A stretch of 64,000 bases of DNA from Sandaracinus amylolyticus (GTDB lineage Bacteria; Myxococcota_A; Polyangia; Polyangiales; Sandaracinaceae), in NCBI RefSeq assembly GCF_000737325.1, contig NZ_CP011125.1, positions 2,294,001-2,358,000 of the forward strand. Reading direction: 5' to 3'. Both the position numbers and the translations under genes were made by a program. This document shows positions 26,339 to 34,244 of this stretch, one piece after another. Each line of letters opens with the position of its first letter. Within the stretch, counting starts at the first letter, position 1. The notes under the pieces are model-generated. The model worked only from the letters and a program-made list of their open reading frames with translations. It was not told the origin of the DNA and made no database searches.

Positions 26339-27049
26339 GTGCGACGCACCACCGCTGCGTTCCTCGCGTCGTCGATGCTCTCGCTGCTCGTCGTTCCATC
26401 GATCGCCGGCGCGCAGACGACGCAGCCGTCCTCGACGACCGCGGAGCCCGAGGGGACCGGCGCGACGGTCGAGGAGCCCGATGCCACGCGCCTCGACGTC
26501 GAGCGACTGCCGCCCGAGGCGATCCAGATCACGCGCGACCTCTACGCGCACGGCTTCTTCATCGAGGCGTCGGTCGGCGGGCGCGGTTTCGTCGGAGGCA
26601 TCGGGCGCGTCTCGAGCCCCGGGCCGTTCGCGGCGATCGGCTTCGGCTACGAGCTCTTCGACTGGCTCTTCGTGCGCGCGATCGCCGACCTCTCGATCCA
26701 CGAGACCGCCGCGCCCGCGCCGCCCGACACCACGGTGTTCGAGCTCTTCTCCGCGCTCGGCGCGGTGAAGCTGCAGATCAACCCGACCGCGGAGTTCGCG
26801 ATGTGGCTCGAGGGCCAGGCGGGCATGATCATCGCGACCAACGACGTGCTCGTGCTCTACGGGCTGCAGGACGCCACGAGCGTCGGCTTCGCGTGGGGCG
26901 CGGACCTCGGCTTCGACGCGCATTTCCACAGCCGCCACTACTCGATCGGCGTGCACGGCGGCGTGCGCGGCGCGCCCTCGCTCGACGGCTTCGACGGCGA
27001 GATGGCGATCGGCGTCCAGGGAGCAGCGTACATCCGCTACGTGTTCTGA
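26339..27049 (+). CDS. Secreted small beta-barrel-like protein, unknown function
   Basis: 236 residues from GTG, with a signal peptide ending near I-A-G-A-Q. An acidic spacer is followed by alternating strands such as F-F-I-E-A-S-V-G-G-R-G-F-V-G-G and V-F-E-L-F-S-A-L-G-A-V-K-L-Q-I, ending in A-A-Y-I-R-Y-V-F. A terminal aromatic residue preceded by alternating hydrophobics is typical of outer-membrane barrels. No specific family was recognised. Leaderless transcription is suggested by the promoter geometry. The next gene starts five bases after its stop. Confidence 0.75.
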   Translation: MRRTTAAFLASSMLSLLVVPSIAGAQTTQPSSTTAEPEGTGATVEEPDATRLDVERLPPEAIQITRDLYAHGFFIEASVGGRGFVGGIGRVSSPGPFAAIGFGYELFDWLFVRAIADLSIHETAAPAPPDTTVFELFSALGAVKLQINPTAEFAMWLEGQAGMIIATNDVLVLYGLQDATSVGFAWGADLGFDAHFHSRHYSIGVHGGVRGAPSLDGFDGEMAIGVQGAAYIRYVF

Positions 27050-27054
27050 CGCGC

Positions 27055-27648
27055 ATGAGCGCCGTTCCCGTCCTCCTGGTCCATGGCATCTGGGATCGCG
27101 CGGCGGATCTCGACGTGCTGCAGCGTGGGCTCGAGCGGCGCGGCGTCGGCCCGGTGCGCGCGATGGACCTCGTTCCGAACGACGGTCGCGCGCCGATCCT
27201 CGCGCTCGCGGATCAGGTCGCGGCGGGCGCCGAGCAGCTGGCGCGCGCGCACGGCCATGATCGCGTCGACGTGGTCGGCTTCAGCATGGGCGCGCTCGTG
27301 ACGCGCACGTACGTGCAGCGTCTCGGAGGCAAGTCGCGCGTCCGCCGCTTCGTGTCGATCTCCGGGCCGCACCGCGGCACCGCGACGGCGTTCGCGCTGC
27401 CGTTCGCGGGAACGCGCGACATGCGCCCGGGGAGCGCGTTCCTCGCGCAGCTCGAGTCCGACACCGACCCGTGGGGCGATGTCGAGGTGCACGTGCTCTA
27501 CACGCCGTTCGACCTGATGATCGTCCCCGCGACGTCGAGCCGCCTGCGCGGCGCGCGCAGCGAGACCGCGATGAACGTGGCGCTGCACCGGTGGATGATC
27601 GAAGACGAGCGCGCGATCGCGAAGATCGCGTCGATCCTCCGCGCGTGA
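27055..27648 (+). CDS. Alpha/beta-hydrolase, triacylglycerol lipase-like
   Basis: 197 residues. V-P-V-L-L-V-H-G-I-W at the N-terminus holds the oxyanion strand of lipases. The nucleophile elbow is V-V-G-F-S-M-G-A-L-V (Ser at about residue 77), followed by S-I-S-G-P-H-R-G-T, the segment seen in LipA/EstA-type lipases. An Asp (P-F-D-L-M-I-V-P) and a final His (A-L-H-R-W) complete the triad. No signal peptide is seen, so it is likely cytoplasmic or the start is incomplete. It sits close behind the barrel-like gene and converges with the effector cassette on the opposite strand. Confidence 0.85.
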   Translation: MSAVPVLLVHGIWDRAADLDVLQRGLERRGVGPVRAMDLVPNDGRAPILALADQVAAGAEQLARAHGHDRVDVVGFSMGALVTRTYVQRLGGKSRVRRFVSISGPHRGTATAFALPFAGTRDMRPGSAFLAQLESDTDPWGDVEVHVLYTPFDLMIVPATSSRLRGARSETAMNVALHRWMIEDERAIAKIASILRA

Positions 27649-27654
27649 GCAGCG

Positions 27655-28308
27655 CTATTCACGCGACGCGTGCTCCCTGATCAGCGCACCGACGACATCG
27701 AGTACTTCCTCGACCATCGCGTCTCGGTCGCGGGGCGGAACTGCGCGAGCCATCAGCGGTATTGCCGTCATCGACGCCCAGAGGAGCGTCGTCATCGGGA
27801 CAGGAACGCACCAACGGAGCGCGACCATCGAGGTCACCACGTCCGCGACGGCGCACGCAACACCGAGCAGCACGTTGACGCGGAGCAGCGGGTGGACTTC
27901 GCGCGCTTCGAGCCGGACCCCTCCGGGGACCGCCTCGGCGCGGATGACGAGCGGAATGAAGTACGGACGATTCTGCCGCCCAGGATTTCGCGGGGGCCGC
28001 TCGCGCACAGTGAAGAGCCGTCGATCGACGACCGTCACGATCGCGTTCCATATGGGAAACGATTGCAACGGTAGATTCGGAAGCTCGAGCTCCGAGGCTC
28101 TCGGCGAGTCTCGATATCCGCCATTCGCCACGACGACACGCTGAATGCCGTCGAGCGAGACGTCTCGGACGAAACGCGGCGGTCGATTCCAGTCGACGTA
28201 GCGCAACGGGTTGGCGCTCACGCACATCGCCGTGATGATCTGCGCGGCGCCCGCGACCCCGGCGAGCAACGCCATACCGAGCGCGTAGAGCGACATTGCG
28301 TCCAGCAT
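27655..28308 (-). CDS. Small membrane protein, candidate immunity protein of the effector cassette
   Basis: 217 residues. An N-terminal hydrophobic helix (about 6-28, Y-A-L-G-M-A-L-L-A-G-V-A-G) is followed by a globular stretch, and then by two close helices (about 146-165 and 170-190, V-N-V-L-L-G-V-A-C-A-V and T-T-L-L-W-A-S-M-T-A-I-P-L-M). No family was recognised. It is the last gene of the four-gene minus-strand cassette, three bases after the 832-residue membrane-active protein. Multi-pass inner-membrane proteins in this position typically protect against pore-forming type VI effectors. That role is inferred from position and topology only. Base composition is less GC-extreme than in flanking genes. 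Confidence 0.65.
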   Translation of the reverse strand: MLDAMSLYALGMALLAGVAGAAQIITAMCVSANPLRYVDWNRPPRFVRDVSLDGIQRVVVANGGYRDSPRASELELPNLPLQSFPIWNAIVTVVDRRLFTVRERPPRNPGRQNRPYFIPLVIRAEAVPGGVRLEAREVHPLLRVNVLLGVACAVADVVTSMVALRWCVPVPMTTLLWASMTAIPLMARAVPPRDRDAMVEEVLDVVGALIREHASRE

Positions 28309-28311
28309 GCG

Positions 28312-30810
28312 TCAGCTCCCGAGCGCGCGAAGCGCGGTGCTCAACCGGCGCAGCCGGTCGAGCGTTCGCGGCTGGAGGTTCCGAAGCGACGTCTCGCGTT
28401 CGCCGCCGAAGAGCTCTGCGCGCTTTGCGTCGTAGTAGGCACTCTGAAGCTCCTCGAGGTGATCTGCGCCTCCGTTCGCGAGCAACGCGACGACGTCGAC
28501 CGCAACGACCGTGAGACCGAGAACGGCCGATGCGATTACCAACCACGGTCCGCTCGCGCCGGCGAGGGCCGCGACGAGCCCGCCTGTCTCTACGATCGCG
28601 GCCACGACGTAAATCCCGCCTCGCGTCCTCGCGGCCAGCGCTGCGACGTCGTCGCCGCGATCGAGCGCGTGTTGGAGATCGCCGGAGCGCGAGAAGAAGA
28701 TCATCGCGCCGTCATATGCCATCGCTCCGATCCCGAGCACCGTCGCGACGCGCCCGAGCCCGCTCGCAGCACGCGCGAGGGCCGCGCTCGGATGTGCACC
28801 GGGCATCCGCAACAGCCGCGAGACGGGCTCGTAATAGTCGTGGTGACGCGTGGCGATCACCGCGAGGAACGATGCGGCGCTCTCCATCGTGCCGAGGACG
28901 CCTTGTCCTAGGTCCACGCACGTCCGGACGTTCTGCGCAGAGAGCTCGGTCGTGACCTGCTGGAACGCCAGCGCGGTGGAGATGATCTGCGCGGTGGCCA
29001 CGACGCCGTGCAGCGCCGCGGGCACGTGCTCGAGCGAATAGCGCTCGTGCTCCACGATCCTCACTCGCTCGTCTCCGGTGTATCGGTGCCAGGTCGGTTC
29101 CGCTGGCGCTGCCGATGACGTCGCTCGTGGCCACGACTCGTCTCCTCCGGTCGTGAGGAACTCGAATGCGAGACTTCTGGAAGTCCCGGAGTCGATGTGA
29201 ACACGCCCCTCGGCGAGATCGACGATCAGCCTCGATTGCTCGAGCCCCGGGAGCTCGAGGCGCTGGCCCGTCATCGCACCGTGGTAGCCGTAGAACGTCC
29301 GCACGAAATCGCCCACGTCCGCGGCACGGATGTCCCTGATCGTCTCGATGTTTCGGCAGAACTGCTCGCAAGACGCCGAGAAGAGCTGGGCTCCGTTGTC
29401 CGCCGCCGAGGCGATCGCGCTCATCGCTCTGCGGAAAAGACCATCTTCGCCGATCTCGCTCGCGACGCGCCGATAGAAGTGATGACCCAGCTCGAGTCTC
29501 ACGGCCGAGCAGCGGTTCCACATCTCGAACGCGTCGTCGGCCGCCCGAGTGTGCTCCCAGAGGCGGATCCACAGCGGGGCTTCGGCGACGTGCGTCTCGA
29601 GAAGCGATGCACACCATGCGCGCAGGCGATCGAGCTCGCGCTCCTGATCTCCGATCACGCGCTGCGAAATGTCCGTCATGCCGGCGGCGCGCTCACGAAT
29701 CGCCAGTCGGTAGAAGTCGAAGTAGTGCACGAACATGTCGACGAACTGAGGGCCGATGACGATCTCGTCGCGTGTGAACCGCGCTGAGCCGCTTGCGTGA
29801 TCCGTCTCGCCGATCGACGACGGATGCACCGCTCGGCCGGCGCTCTGCGCGAGCACGCTCCGCGCGCCCGCTTCCGCCAAGCCCATTCCGCCGGTGATGG
29901 TGCTTCCGAGCGACTGGCAGAAGGCTCGCCGGTCGACGTCCGGAGAGCGCGCCGCCGCCAAGGCGTACTGGTGGTAGGCGGCATAGACGTCTGCGCGGGC
30001 GAAGCTTCGTTCGGGGTTGCCGACGATGTCGGGAGGCAGCCCACGACGCTCGATGTCGATCATTCGCACGACGTGCGCGAGCAGCGCCCACTCGGGCGCC
30101 GTGCTCGCGAGCAGCGCGGTCGCGTATGCCATCACGAACTCGGCGACGTACGTCGCGACGAACGGCATGCTGCGATCGATCAGCGCGTAGTGGTGATCGA
30201 CCTGCTCGACGATCACCGCGGACGAGCGCGGCCCGAAGCGTCGTCGGTGTCTCACGATGCCCATCGGGCCCGGGCGGACCGAAGCGAGCAACACTGCGAT
30301 CTGCGAGGGCAGCTCGTGCTCGCCGAGCAGCGGGAGCTCCAATTCGCCCACCGCCGTCTCGGGCGCGAACGTGAAGTGCTGGAATGCGCGCTCTCGGATC
30401 ACCGTGGTCGCGCGCTCCGGGTCGGCGAGCGCCTCGATCACCTCGTCGTAGATCTCCTGGTGATAGGTCCAGAACACCAGGTACTCGCTCGGCGCGAACA
30501 GCGGAGCGACTCCGTCCTCGAGGAGGATCGAGCCGCGATCATCCGTCGTCGCCTCGATTGCGCGCGCGGGGTCGGGTCGCGGTGAGCTCGACGCGCTCCC
30601 CCCGACGAGCGGGACGATCACGACCCTCGCGCTCTGCACCGGCTCGAGTCGGACCGATTCTGCGAAATCACGCGCCATGTCGCGCGGATCTCGCCCAGTG
30701 CGCGAGTCCGTCTCGCGTGGTGGCGGCGGAATCCGGAGCTGCACCAGCGAGAGTGGCATTCCGACGAGCGTGTTCGGTGCGCCCGCGCTGACTCGCGCGA
30801 TCTGCGTCAT
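28312..30810 (-). CDS. VasX-like pore-forming effector candidate (832 aa)
   Basis: A large protein, soluble for about 650 residues, with a cluster of hydrophobic helices near the C-terminus: L-G-R-V-A-T-V-L-G-I-G-A-M-A-Y-D (about 677-692), I-Y-V-V-A-A-I-V-E-T-G-G-L-V-A-A-L-A-G (about 728-746) and L-V-I-A-S-A-V-L-G-L-T-V-V-A-V-D-V-V-A-L-L (about 752-772). A charged tail follows (E-L-Q-S-A-Y-Y-D-A-K-R-A-E). This order, with an R-G-D-D-V-A-A-L-type linker between helices, is the architecture of VasX/BTH_I2691-type type VI effectors. ATG 30810 was chosen because it overlaps the upstream stop (ATGA). Pore formation in rivals is an inference. Confidence 0.7.
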   Translation of the reverse strand: MTQIARVSAGAPNTLVGMPLSLVQLRIPPPPRETDSRTGRDPRDMARDFAESVRLEPVQSARVVIVPLVGGSASSSPRPDPARAIEATTDDRGSILLEDGVAPLFAPSEYLVFWTYHQEIYDEVIEALADPERATTVIRERAFQHFTFAPETAVGELELPLLGEHELPSQIAVLLASVRPGPMGIVRHRRRFGPRSSAVIVEQVDHHYALIDRSMPFVATYVAEFVMAYATALLASTAPEWALLAHVVRMIDIERRGLPPDIVGNPERSFARADVYAAYHQYALAAARSPDVDRRAFCQSLGSTITGGMGLAEAGARSVLAQSAGRAVHPSSIGETDHASGSARFTRDEIVIGPQFVDMFVHYFDFYRLAIRERAAGMTDISQRVIGDQERELDRLRAWCASLLETHVAEAPLWIRLWEHTRAADDAFEMWNRCSAVRLELGHHFYRRVASEIGEDGLFRRAMSAIASAADNGAQLFSASCEQFCRNIETIRDIRAADVGDFVRTFYGYHGAMTGQRLELPGLEQSRLIVDLAEGRVHIDSGTSRSLAFEFLTTGGDESWPRATSSAAPAEPTWHRYTGDERVRIVEHERYSLEHVPAALHGVVATAQIISTALAFQQVTTELSAQNVRTCVDLGQGVLGTMESAASFLAVIATRHHDYYEPVSRLLRMPGAHPSAALARAASGLGRVATVLGIGAMAYDGAMIFFSRSGDLQHALDRGDDVAALAARTRGGIYVVAAIVETGGLVAALAGASGPWLVIASAVLGLTVVAVDVVALLANGGADHLEELQSAYYDAKRAELFGGERETSLRNLQPRTLDRLRRLSTALRALGS

Positions 30811-31487
30811 GTTCCGTGCTCCTCCATCAATCGATCCCAGGTCTCCTGGTCGAGATCTCCCGTCGGCTCGGTTCTTCCGAGCACTTCTCTCTGGAATTCC
30901 GACAGCGCGTGTCGTGTCTTCGGTCCGAGCTCGCCGTCGACACGCCCGCACATGAAACCGAGGTTGTTGAGGCGCGCCTGGATGCCAGTCAGCACCGGAG
31001 TCGACGTGTCCTCGTCGGCGTGCGGGTCGAGCGTGCCCACCGCGAGCTCCCAGCGCAGGCGTCGGCGCGGTAGCTCGATCATCGCGGCTCGGATGCGCGC
31101 CGGGAGGACCTCACGCAGCTCGCCGTCACCGGTGGTCGTCCCGTCGCGCGTCTGCTCGACGCCGCGATCGTGGAACACGAGCACGTACGGCTCGCTCCCG
31201 AGCGTGGTGCCGTCGGGAAGACGGAGTCGGAGATGCAGCTCGACCGTGCCGGTGCGGACCTCGAACCGGTGTCGCTGCCCCGTCGCACAGTCGACCCGCT
31301 TCTCGCGCGGAGGCGGGACCGACACCCGATCGCCCGGCAGGAGCACGTGCATGGAGCGGCGACGTGCACGCAGCGCCTCGTTCTCGGGCGCGTTCCAGAT
31401 CCGCGCGGGATCGGCGACGCCGTAGCGCGCCGCGATGCTCGGCACGTCCTCGCCCTGGCGGACGACGTGCACTCGGTCGGTCGTCAT
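30807..31487 (-). CDS. LysM and peptidoglycan-binding domain protein, effector-cassette accessory
   Basis: 226 residues. The N-terminal LysM (about 5-53) has H-V-V-R-Q-G-E-D-V-P-S-I-A-A-R-Y-G and ends L-L-P-G-D-R-V-S-V-P. The middle is a strand-rich domain (E-L-H-L-R-L-R-L-P-D-G). The C-terminal PG_binding_1 domain (about 165-220) contains L-N-N-L-G-F-M-C-G-R-V-D-G-E-L-G-P-K-T. There is no signal peptide, so it is not exported by Sec. Cytoplasmic LysM/PGBD proteins coupled to effector genes are common in type VI clusters, where they ride with the spike or aid delivery. It overlaps both neighbours by four bases (ATGA). Confidence 0.8.
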   Translation of the reverse strand: MTTDRVHVVRQGEDVPSIAARYGVADPARIWNAPENEALRARRRSMHVLLPGDRVSVPPPREKRVDCATGQRHRFEVRTGTVELHLRLRLPDGTTLGSEPYVLVFHDRGVEQTRDGTTTGDGELREVLPARIRAAMIELPRRRLRWELAVGTLDPHADEDTSTPVLTGIQARLNNLGFMCGRVDGELGPKTRHALSEFQREVLGRTEPTGDLDQETWDRLMEEHGT

Positions 31488-32050
31488 CGTGATCCTCCCC
31501 CGGGCACCCACGCGTCGCCGTCGAGATCGGGGAACGTCACGGAGCAGGTCCCGGGGACGAGCCCGGAGACCCTCGCGATCCCCGTCGAGTCCGTGATGCC
31601 TCGGCGCACGCGCCCGTCTTCGGAGCGCATCTCGAACCGGGCGCCCACCACGGGCGCGCCGGCGTCGTCGACGAGCTCGAGCTCGATCCAGCTCGTCTCG
31701 GGCGCGCAGTCCGCCGGCGCTTGCCGTCCGTGCTCCCCTCTGATCGTGGCGACCCGCTCGACGCGTCGCACCAGCGCGAGCCGTCCGGTCAACGACTCGA
31801 GCTCGACTCGCACCAGCGCCTCGAGCTCGCCCTCCCCGAAGCCCGCGACGTCGCCGCGCAGACGGGCGAGCACGTCGCGCAGCTCGGGGCGGATGCGATG
31901 CGCGAGGCGCCCGAGGACGTCCACCGCGCGGCGCTCGTCCAGGCGCTCCCACCCCGCTCCGCGATCGAGCCGACGCAGCTCGAATCGCTCTCCGAGCGCG
32001 TACACGAACCCCCCATCGCGGAACTGGCACCGCCACATGCGACGACCCAT
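31484..32050 (-). CDS. VgrG-extension-like carboxypeptidase-regulatory (Ig-like) domain protein
   Basis: 188 residues. The C-terminal half reads W-I-E-L-E-L-V-D-D-A-G-A-P-V-V-G-A-R-F then I-A-R-V-S-G-L-V-P-G-T and S-V-T-F-P-D-L-D-G-D-A-W. This is the short transthyretin/carboxypeptidase-regulatory-like domain found as an extension on type VI spike proteins or in genes next to them. The N-terminal half is helical and charged (L-R-D-V-L-A-R-L-R-G-D-V) and begins with an F-V-Y-A-L-G-E-R-F strand. It is the first gene of the cassette and overlaps the LysM gene (ATGA). The start could also be the ATG at 32038. The adaptor role is inferred from its neighbours. Confidence 0.72.
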   Translation of the reverse strand: MGRRMWRCQFRDGGFVYALGERFELRRLDRGAGWERLDERRAVDVLGRLAHRIRPELRDVLARLRGDVAGFGEGELEALVRVELESLTGRLALVRRVERVATIRGEHGRQAPADCAPETSWIELELVDDAGAPVVGARFEMRSEDGRVRRGITDSTGIARVSGLVPGTCSVTFPDLDGDAWVPGGGSR

Positions 32051-32275
32051 CGGACCGCGCCGCGCGCTGTTGCGCCGTTTCGTGCTGCGAGCGCGCGCGG
32101 GTGTGCACCGCACATCACGTCGTGAACGACGAAGCCCTGGGCGCGGCGTGGGCGGCGCATGGGCGTTCGCGCCGAAACCGTGTGCGTGCCGCGCGAATCT
32201 GGCTCGGCACGAACGCTGCTGAGAGGCGGCGCAGCGAGCGCGGGGGGTCGCGCGTCGCGCATCAGGAGCTTGACC
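32051..32275. promoter_or_regulatory. Divergent intergenic region between the effector cassette and a lipoprotein gene
   Basis: 225 bases separate the divergent starts at 32050 and 32276. I see no gene and no confident -35/-10 pair. A ribosome binding site AGGAG lies just before the GTG at 32276. Base composition shifts here from the less GC-biased cassette back to the normal pattern. Confidence 0.3.
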
Positions 32276-33238
32276 GTGAACATCGATCGTCTTCTTCGCC
32301 CTCGTCTCGCGCCCTGCTTCGGGCTCGCGCTCGCGCTCGCAGCCTGCGAAGGAGGTCCTCGCACCACTCCCCCGATGGGCGACGCGGGCATCGGCGCCGA
32401 CGACGCGGCGATCACACTCCGCGCGCTCCCCACGCTCGAGGATCCCGCCGCGCTCTTCGGCGCGTCGCCGCGCATCTTCGAGCAGGACCCCGAGCCGGTG
32501 CGCGCGCTCTTCGTCGAGGAGTCCGATCTCGCGCTCGGCCGCGCGTGGGACCCGTCGAGCCGCGCGCTCGGCGAGACGTGCCTGCGCGGCGCCGAGGTCC
32601 TCGTGCCGAGCCCCGCCGGTGGGGTCGCGAGCTGGGCGTCGAATCGCCCCGTCGACGCCGATGAGCTCGGGTTCGCCGCGATCCCGATCGGCCCCGAGAT
32701 GAGCGCGCCCGCGCAGCTCGACGAGGTGCTCGAGGGCATGCGCGTCGAGCTCGGGCTCACCGAGGATCTGCGCATCACCGAGCGCTGGGGCGAAGCGCGC
32801 ATCGCCGACGACGCCGAGCGCATCGACGCCCAGGGCTGCGACGGGCTGGTCGTCTCGCGCGTCGCGCTCGAGCAGCGTCGGTTCACGCGCCTGCGCCTCG
32901 CGTTCGCGTCGCGCGAGGATCACGACGCGTTCGTCGCGCGTCACCCCGGCGCGCGCCTGCTCGATCTCGTCGTGTCGGACGGCCAGGAGCGCGCGCAGCT
33001 CGAGCGCGAGCTCGCGGGCCGCGCGCGGCTCGAGGTCTGGCACGTCCAGGTCGGCGGCGATCGCCTCGCGACCGAGGCCGCGCTGCGACGCCACGCCTGC
33101 TCGGTCACCGAGCTCGCCGCGTGCGCCGCGCTGATGAGCGAGCTCGAAGAGCTCGCCGACGCGGAGCTCGCGCCGCCGCAGCCCGGCGCACGCGCGGGCT
33201 GGATCGCGACGCGCGGCGAGGCCGAGGCGAGCCGCTGA
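32276..33238 (+). CDS. Lipoprotein of unknown function
   Basis: 320 residues from a GTG preceded by AGGAG. The signal peptide ends L-A-L-A-L-A-A-C, a lipobox. The mature protein is acidic and Ala/Arg-rich, with a C-terminal coiled helix (L-M-S-E-L-E-E-L-A-D-A-E-L). Conserved-looking Cys are few (three in the mature part). No family was recognised. The longer upstream frame from 32159 was rejected because it would bury the signal peptide. It converges with the next lipoprotein gene; only three bases separate their stops. Confidence 0.72.
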   Translation: MNIDRLLRPRLAPCFGLALALAACEGGPRTTPPMGDAGIGADDAAITLRALPTLEDPAALFGASPRIFEQDPEPVRALFVEESDLALGRAWDPSSRALGETCLRGAEVLVPSPAGGVASWASNRPVDADELGFAAIPIGPEMSAPAQLDEVLEGMRVELGLTEDLRITERWGEARIADDAERIDAQGCDGLVVSRVALEQRRFTRLRLAFASREDHDAFVARHPGARLLDLVVSDGQERAQLERELAGRARLEVWHVQVGGDRLATEAALRRHACSVTELAACAALMSELEELADAELAPPQPGARAGWIATRGEAEASR

Positions 33239-33241
33239 TCG

Positions 33242-34141
33242 TCAGGGCCGACTGCCCGCGAGATCGTCGTCGCGCGCCGGCGTCTCGTCGCGGTGCAGCC
33301 GCGGCAGCCGCTCTCCGCGCCGCGCGGCGCCGCACATGCCGTCGGCGATCGCGAGCGCTTCCTCGAACAAGCGCTCGCGCCCGACGCCCTGCTGCATCGC
33401 GCGCCCGACCATGAACGCGACGTCGACCATGTCCGCCGCTGCTGCCGCCGCCGCCGCGCCGTGCAGCTCCGAGACGCCGTGCACCCGCGCGTACTCGGTC
33501 GCGTACTCCGCGAGCGCCTCCGCGATCGCCGCCTCGCCCTCGGGATCCACGTCGTAGCTGCGCTCGCGCGGCAGCCTCGCGAGCGCGTCGGTCAGCGGAT
33601 CGCTCGGCGGCGCGTCGCCCGCGTCGCTCGGCGCGGTCTCGCCGGCGGTCGGCACCATGCTCGGCTCGCGCGCGTCGATCCCGCGCCGCACCCGCTCCAG
33701 CGCGACCATCGCCTCGATCACCGCGAGCCGCTGCACCACGTCGGTGTCGCGGTTGAGGAGCGGAGGCAGCGCGCGCAGGCGCTGCGCGTGACGCGCGAGG
33801 ATCTCCGACCCCTCCGCCTCGAGCACCAGCGGCAGCACGCGACGGATCGCGTGATCGGCCGCGAGGAAGCGCAGCCGCTCCGAGTCGCCGCGCGCCGTGC
33901 CGCCCCAGTCGACCGCGTCGAGCGCGGCCTGCTCGTCGGCGCCCAGGAACGGCCGCAGCGACTCGCGGTACGCGAAGATCACCGGGTGCAGATCCGCGTC
34001 GGGCGCCGCGGGCTCGGGCGCGGGCTGCGGGCGCGGCGCCTCGATCAACCCCGCGCGCCGCGCGTTGCGCGGTCCGAGCAGCTCGACGCACCCGCTGCAC
34101 GCGACGATCGCGAGCAACACGAGCACACGCACGTCCGCCAT
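33242..34141 (-). CDS. Helical lipoprotein of unknown function
   Basis: 299 residues. ATG 34141 follows GGGAGGGGG and gives the signal peptide M-A-D-V-R-V-L-V-L-L-A-I-V-A-C-S-G-C. The mature part begins with a Pro/Ala spacer, then is almost wholly helical (for example L-L-N-R-D-T-D-V-V-Q-R-L-A-V-I-E-A-M-V-A-L), with an Ala-rich run of eight near residue 233. No family is recognised. Upstream starts to 34246 are open but lack signal-peptide logic. It is divergent from the GMC oxidoreductase gene across about 100 bases containing the palindrome GTCCGGAC. Confidence 0.7.
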   Translation of the reverse strand: MADVRVLVLLAIVACSGCVELLGPRNARRAGLIEAPRPQPAPEPAAPDADLHPVIFAYRESLRPFLGADEQAALDAVDWGGTARGDSERLRFLAADHAIRRVLPLVLEAEGSEILARHAQRLRALPPLLNRDTDVVQRLAVIEAMVALERVRRGIDAREPSMVPTAGETAPSDAGDAPPSDPLTDALARLPRERSYDVDPEGEAAIAEALAEYATEYARVHGVSELHGAAAAAAAADMVDVAFMVGRAMQQGVGRERLFEEALAIADGMCGAARRGERLPRLHRDETPARDDDLAGSRP

Positions 34142-34244
34142 GCCCCCTCCCATGCGTCCGTCCGGACAGAACATCGTATCAGCGCTCTGCTCGCGCTCAT
34201 ACGCGCTCGCTTCGACCCGGGTCCGGCACCAGAATGGCGACCGC

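Noticed and set aside
27655-32050. Prophage remnant
   Set aside because: No integrase, capsid, tail or lysis genes are visible; the LysM/PGBD protein fits effector modules better.
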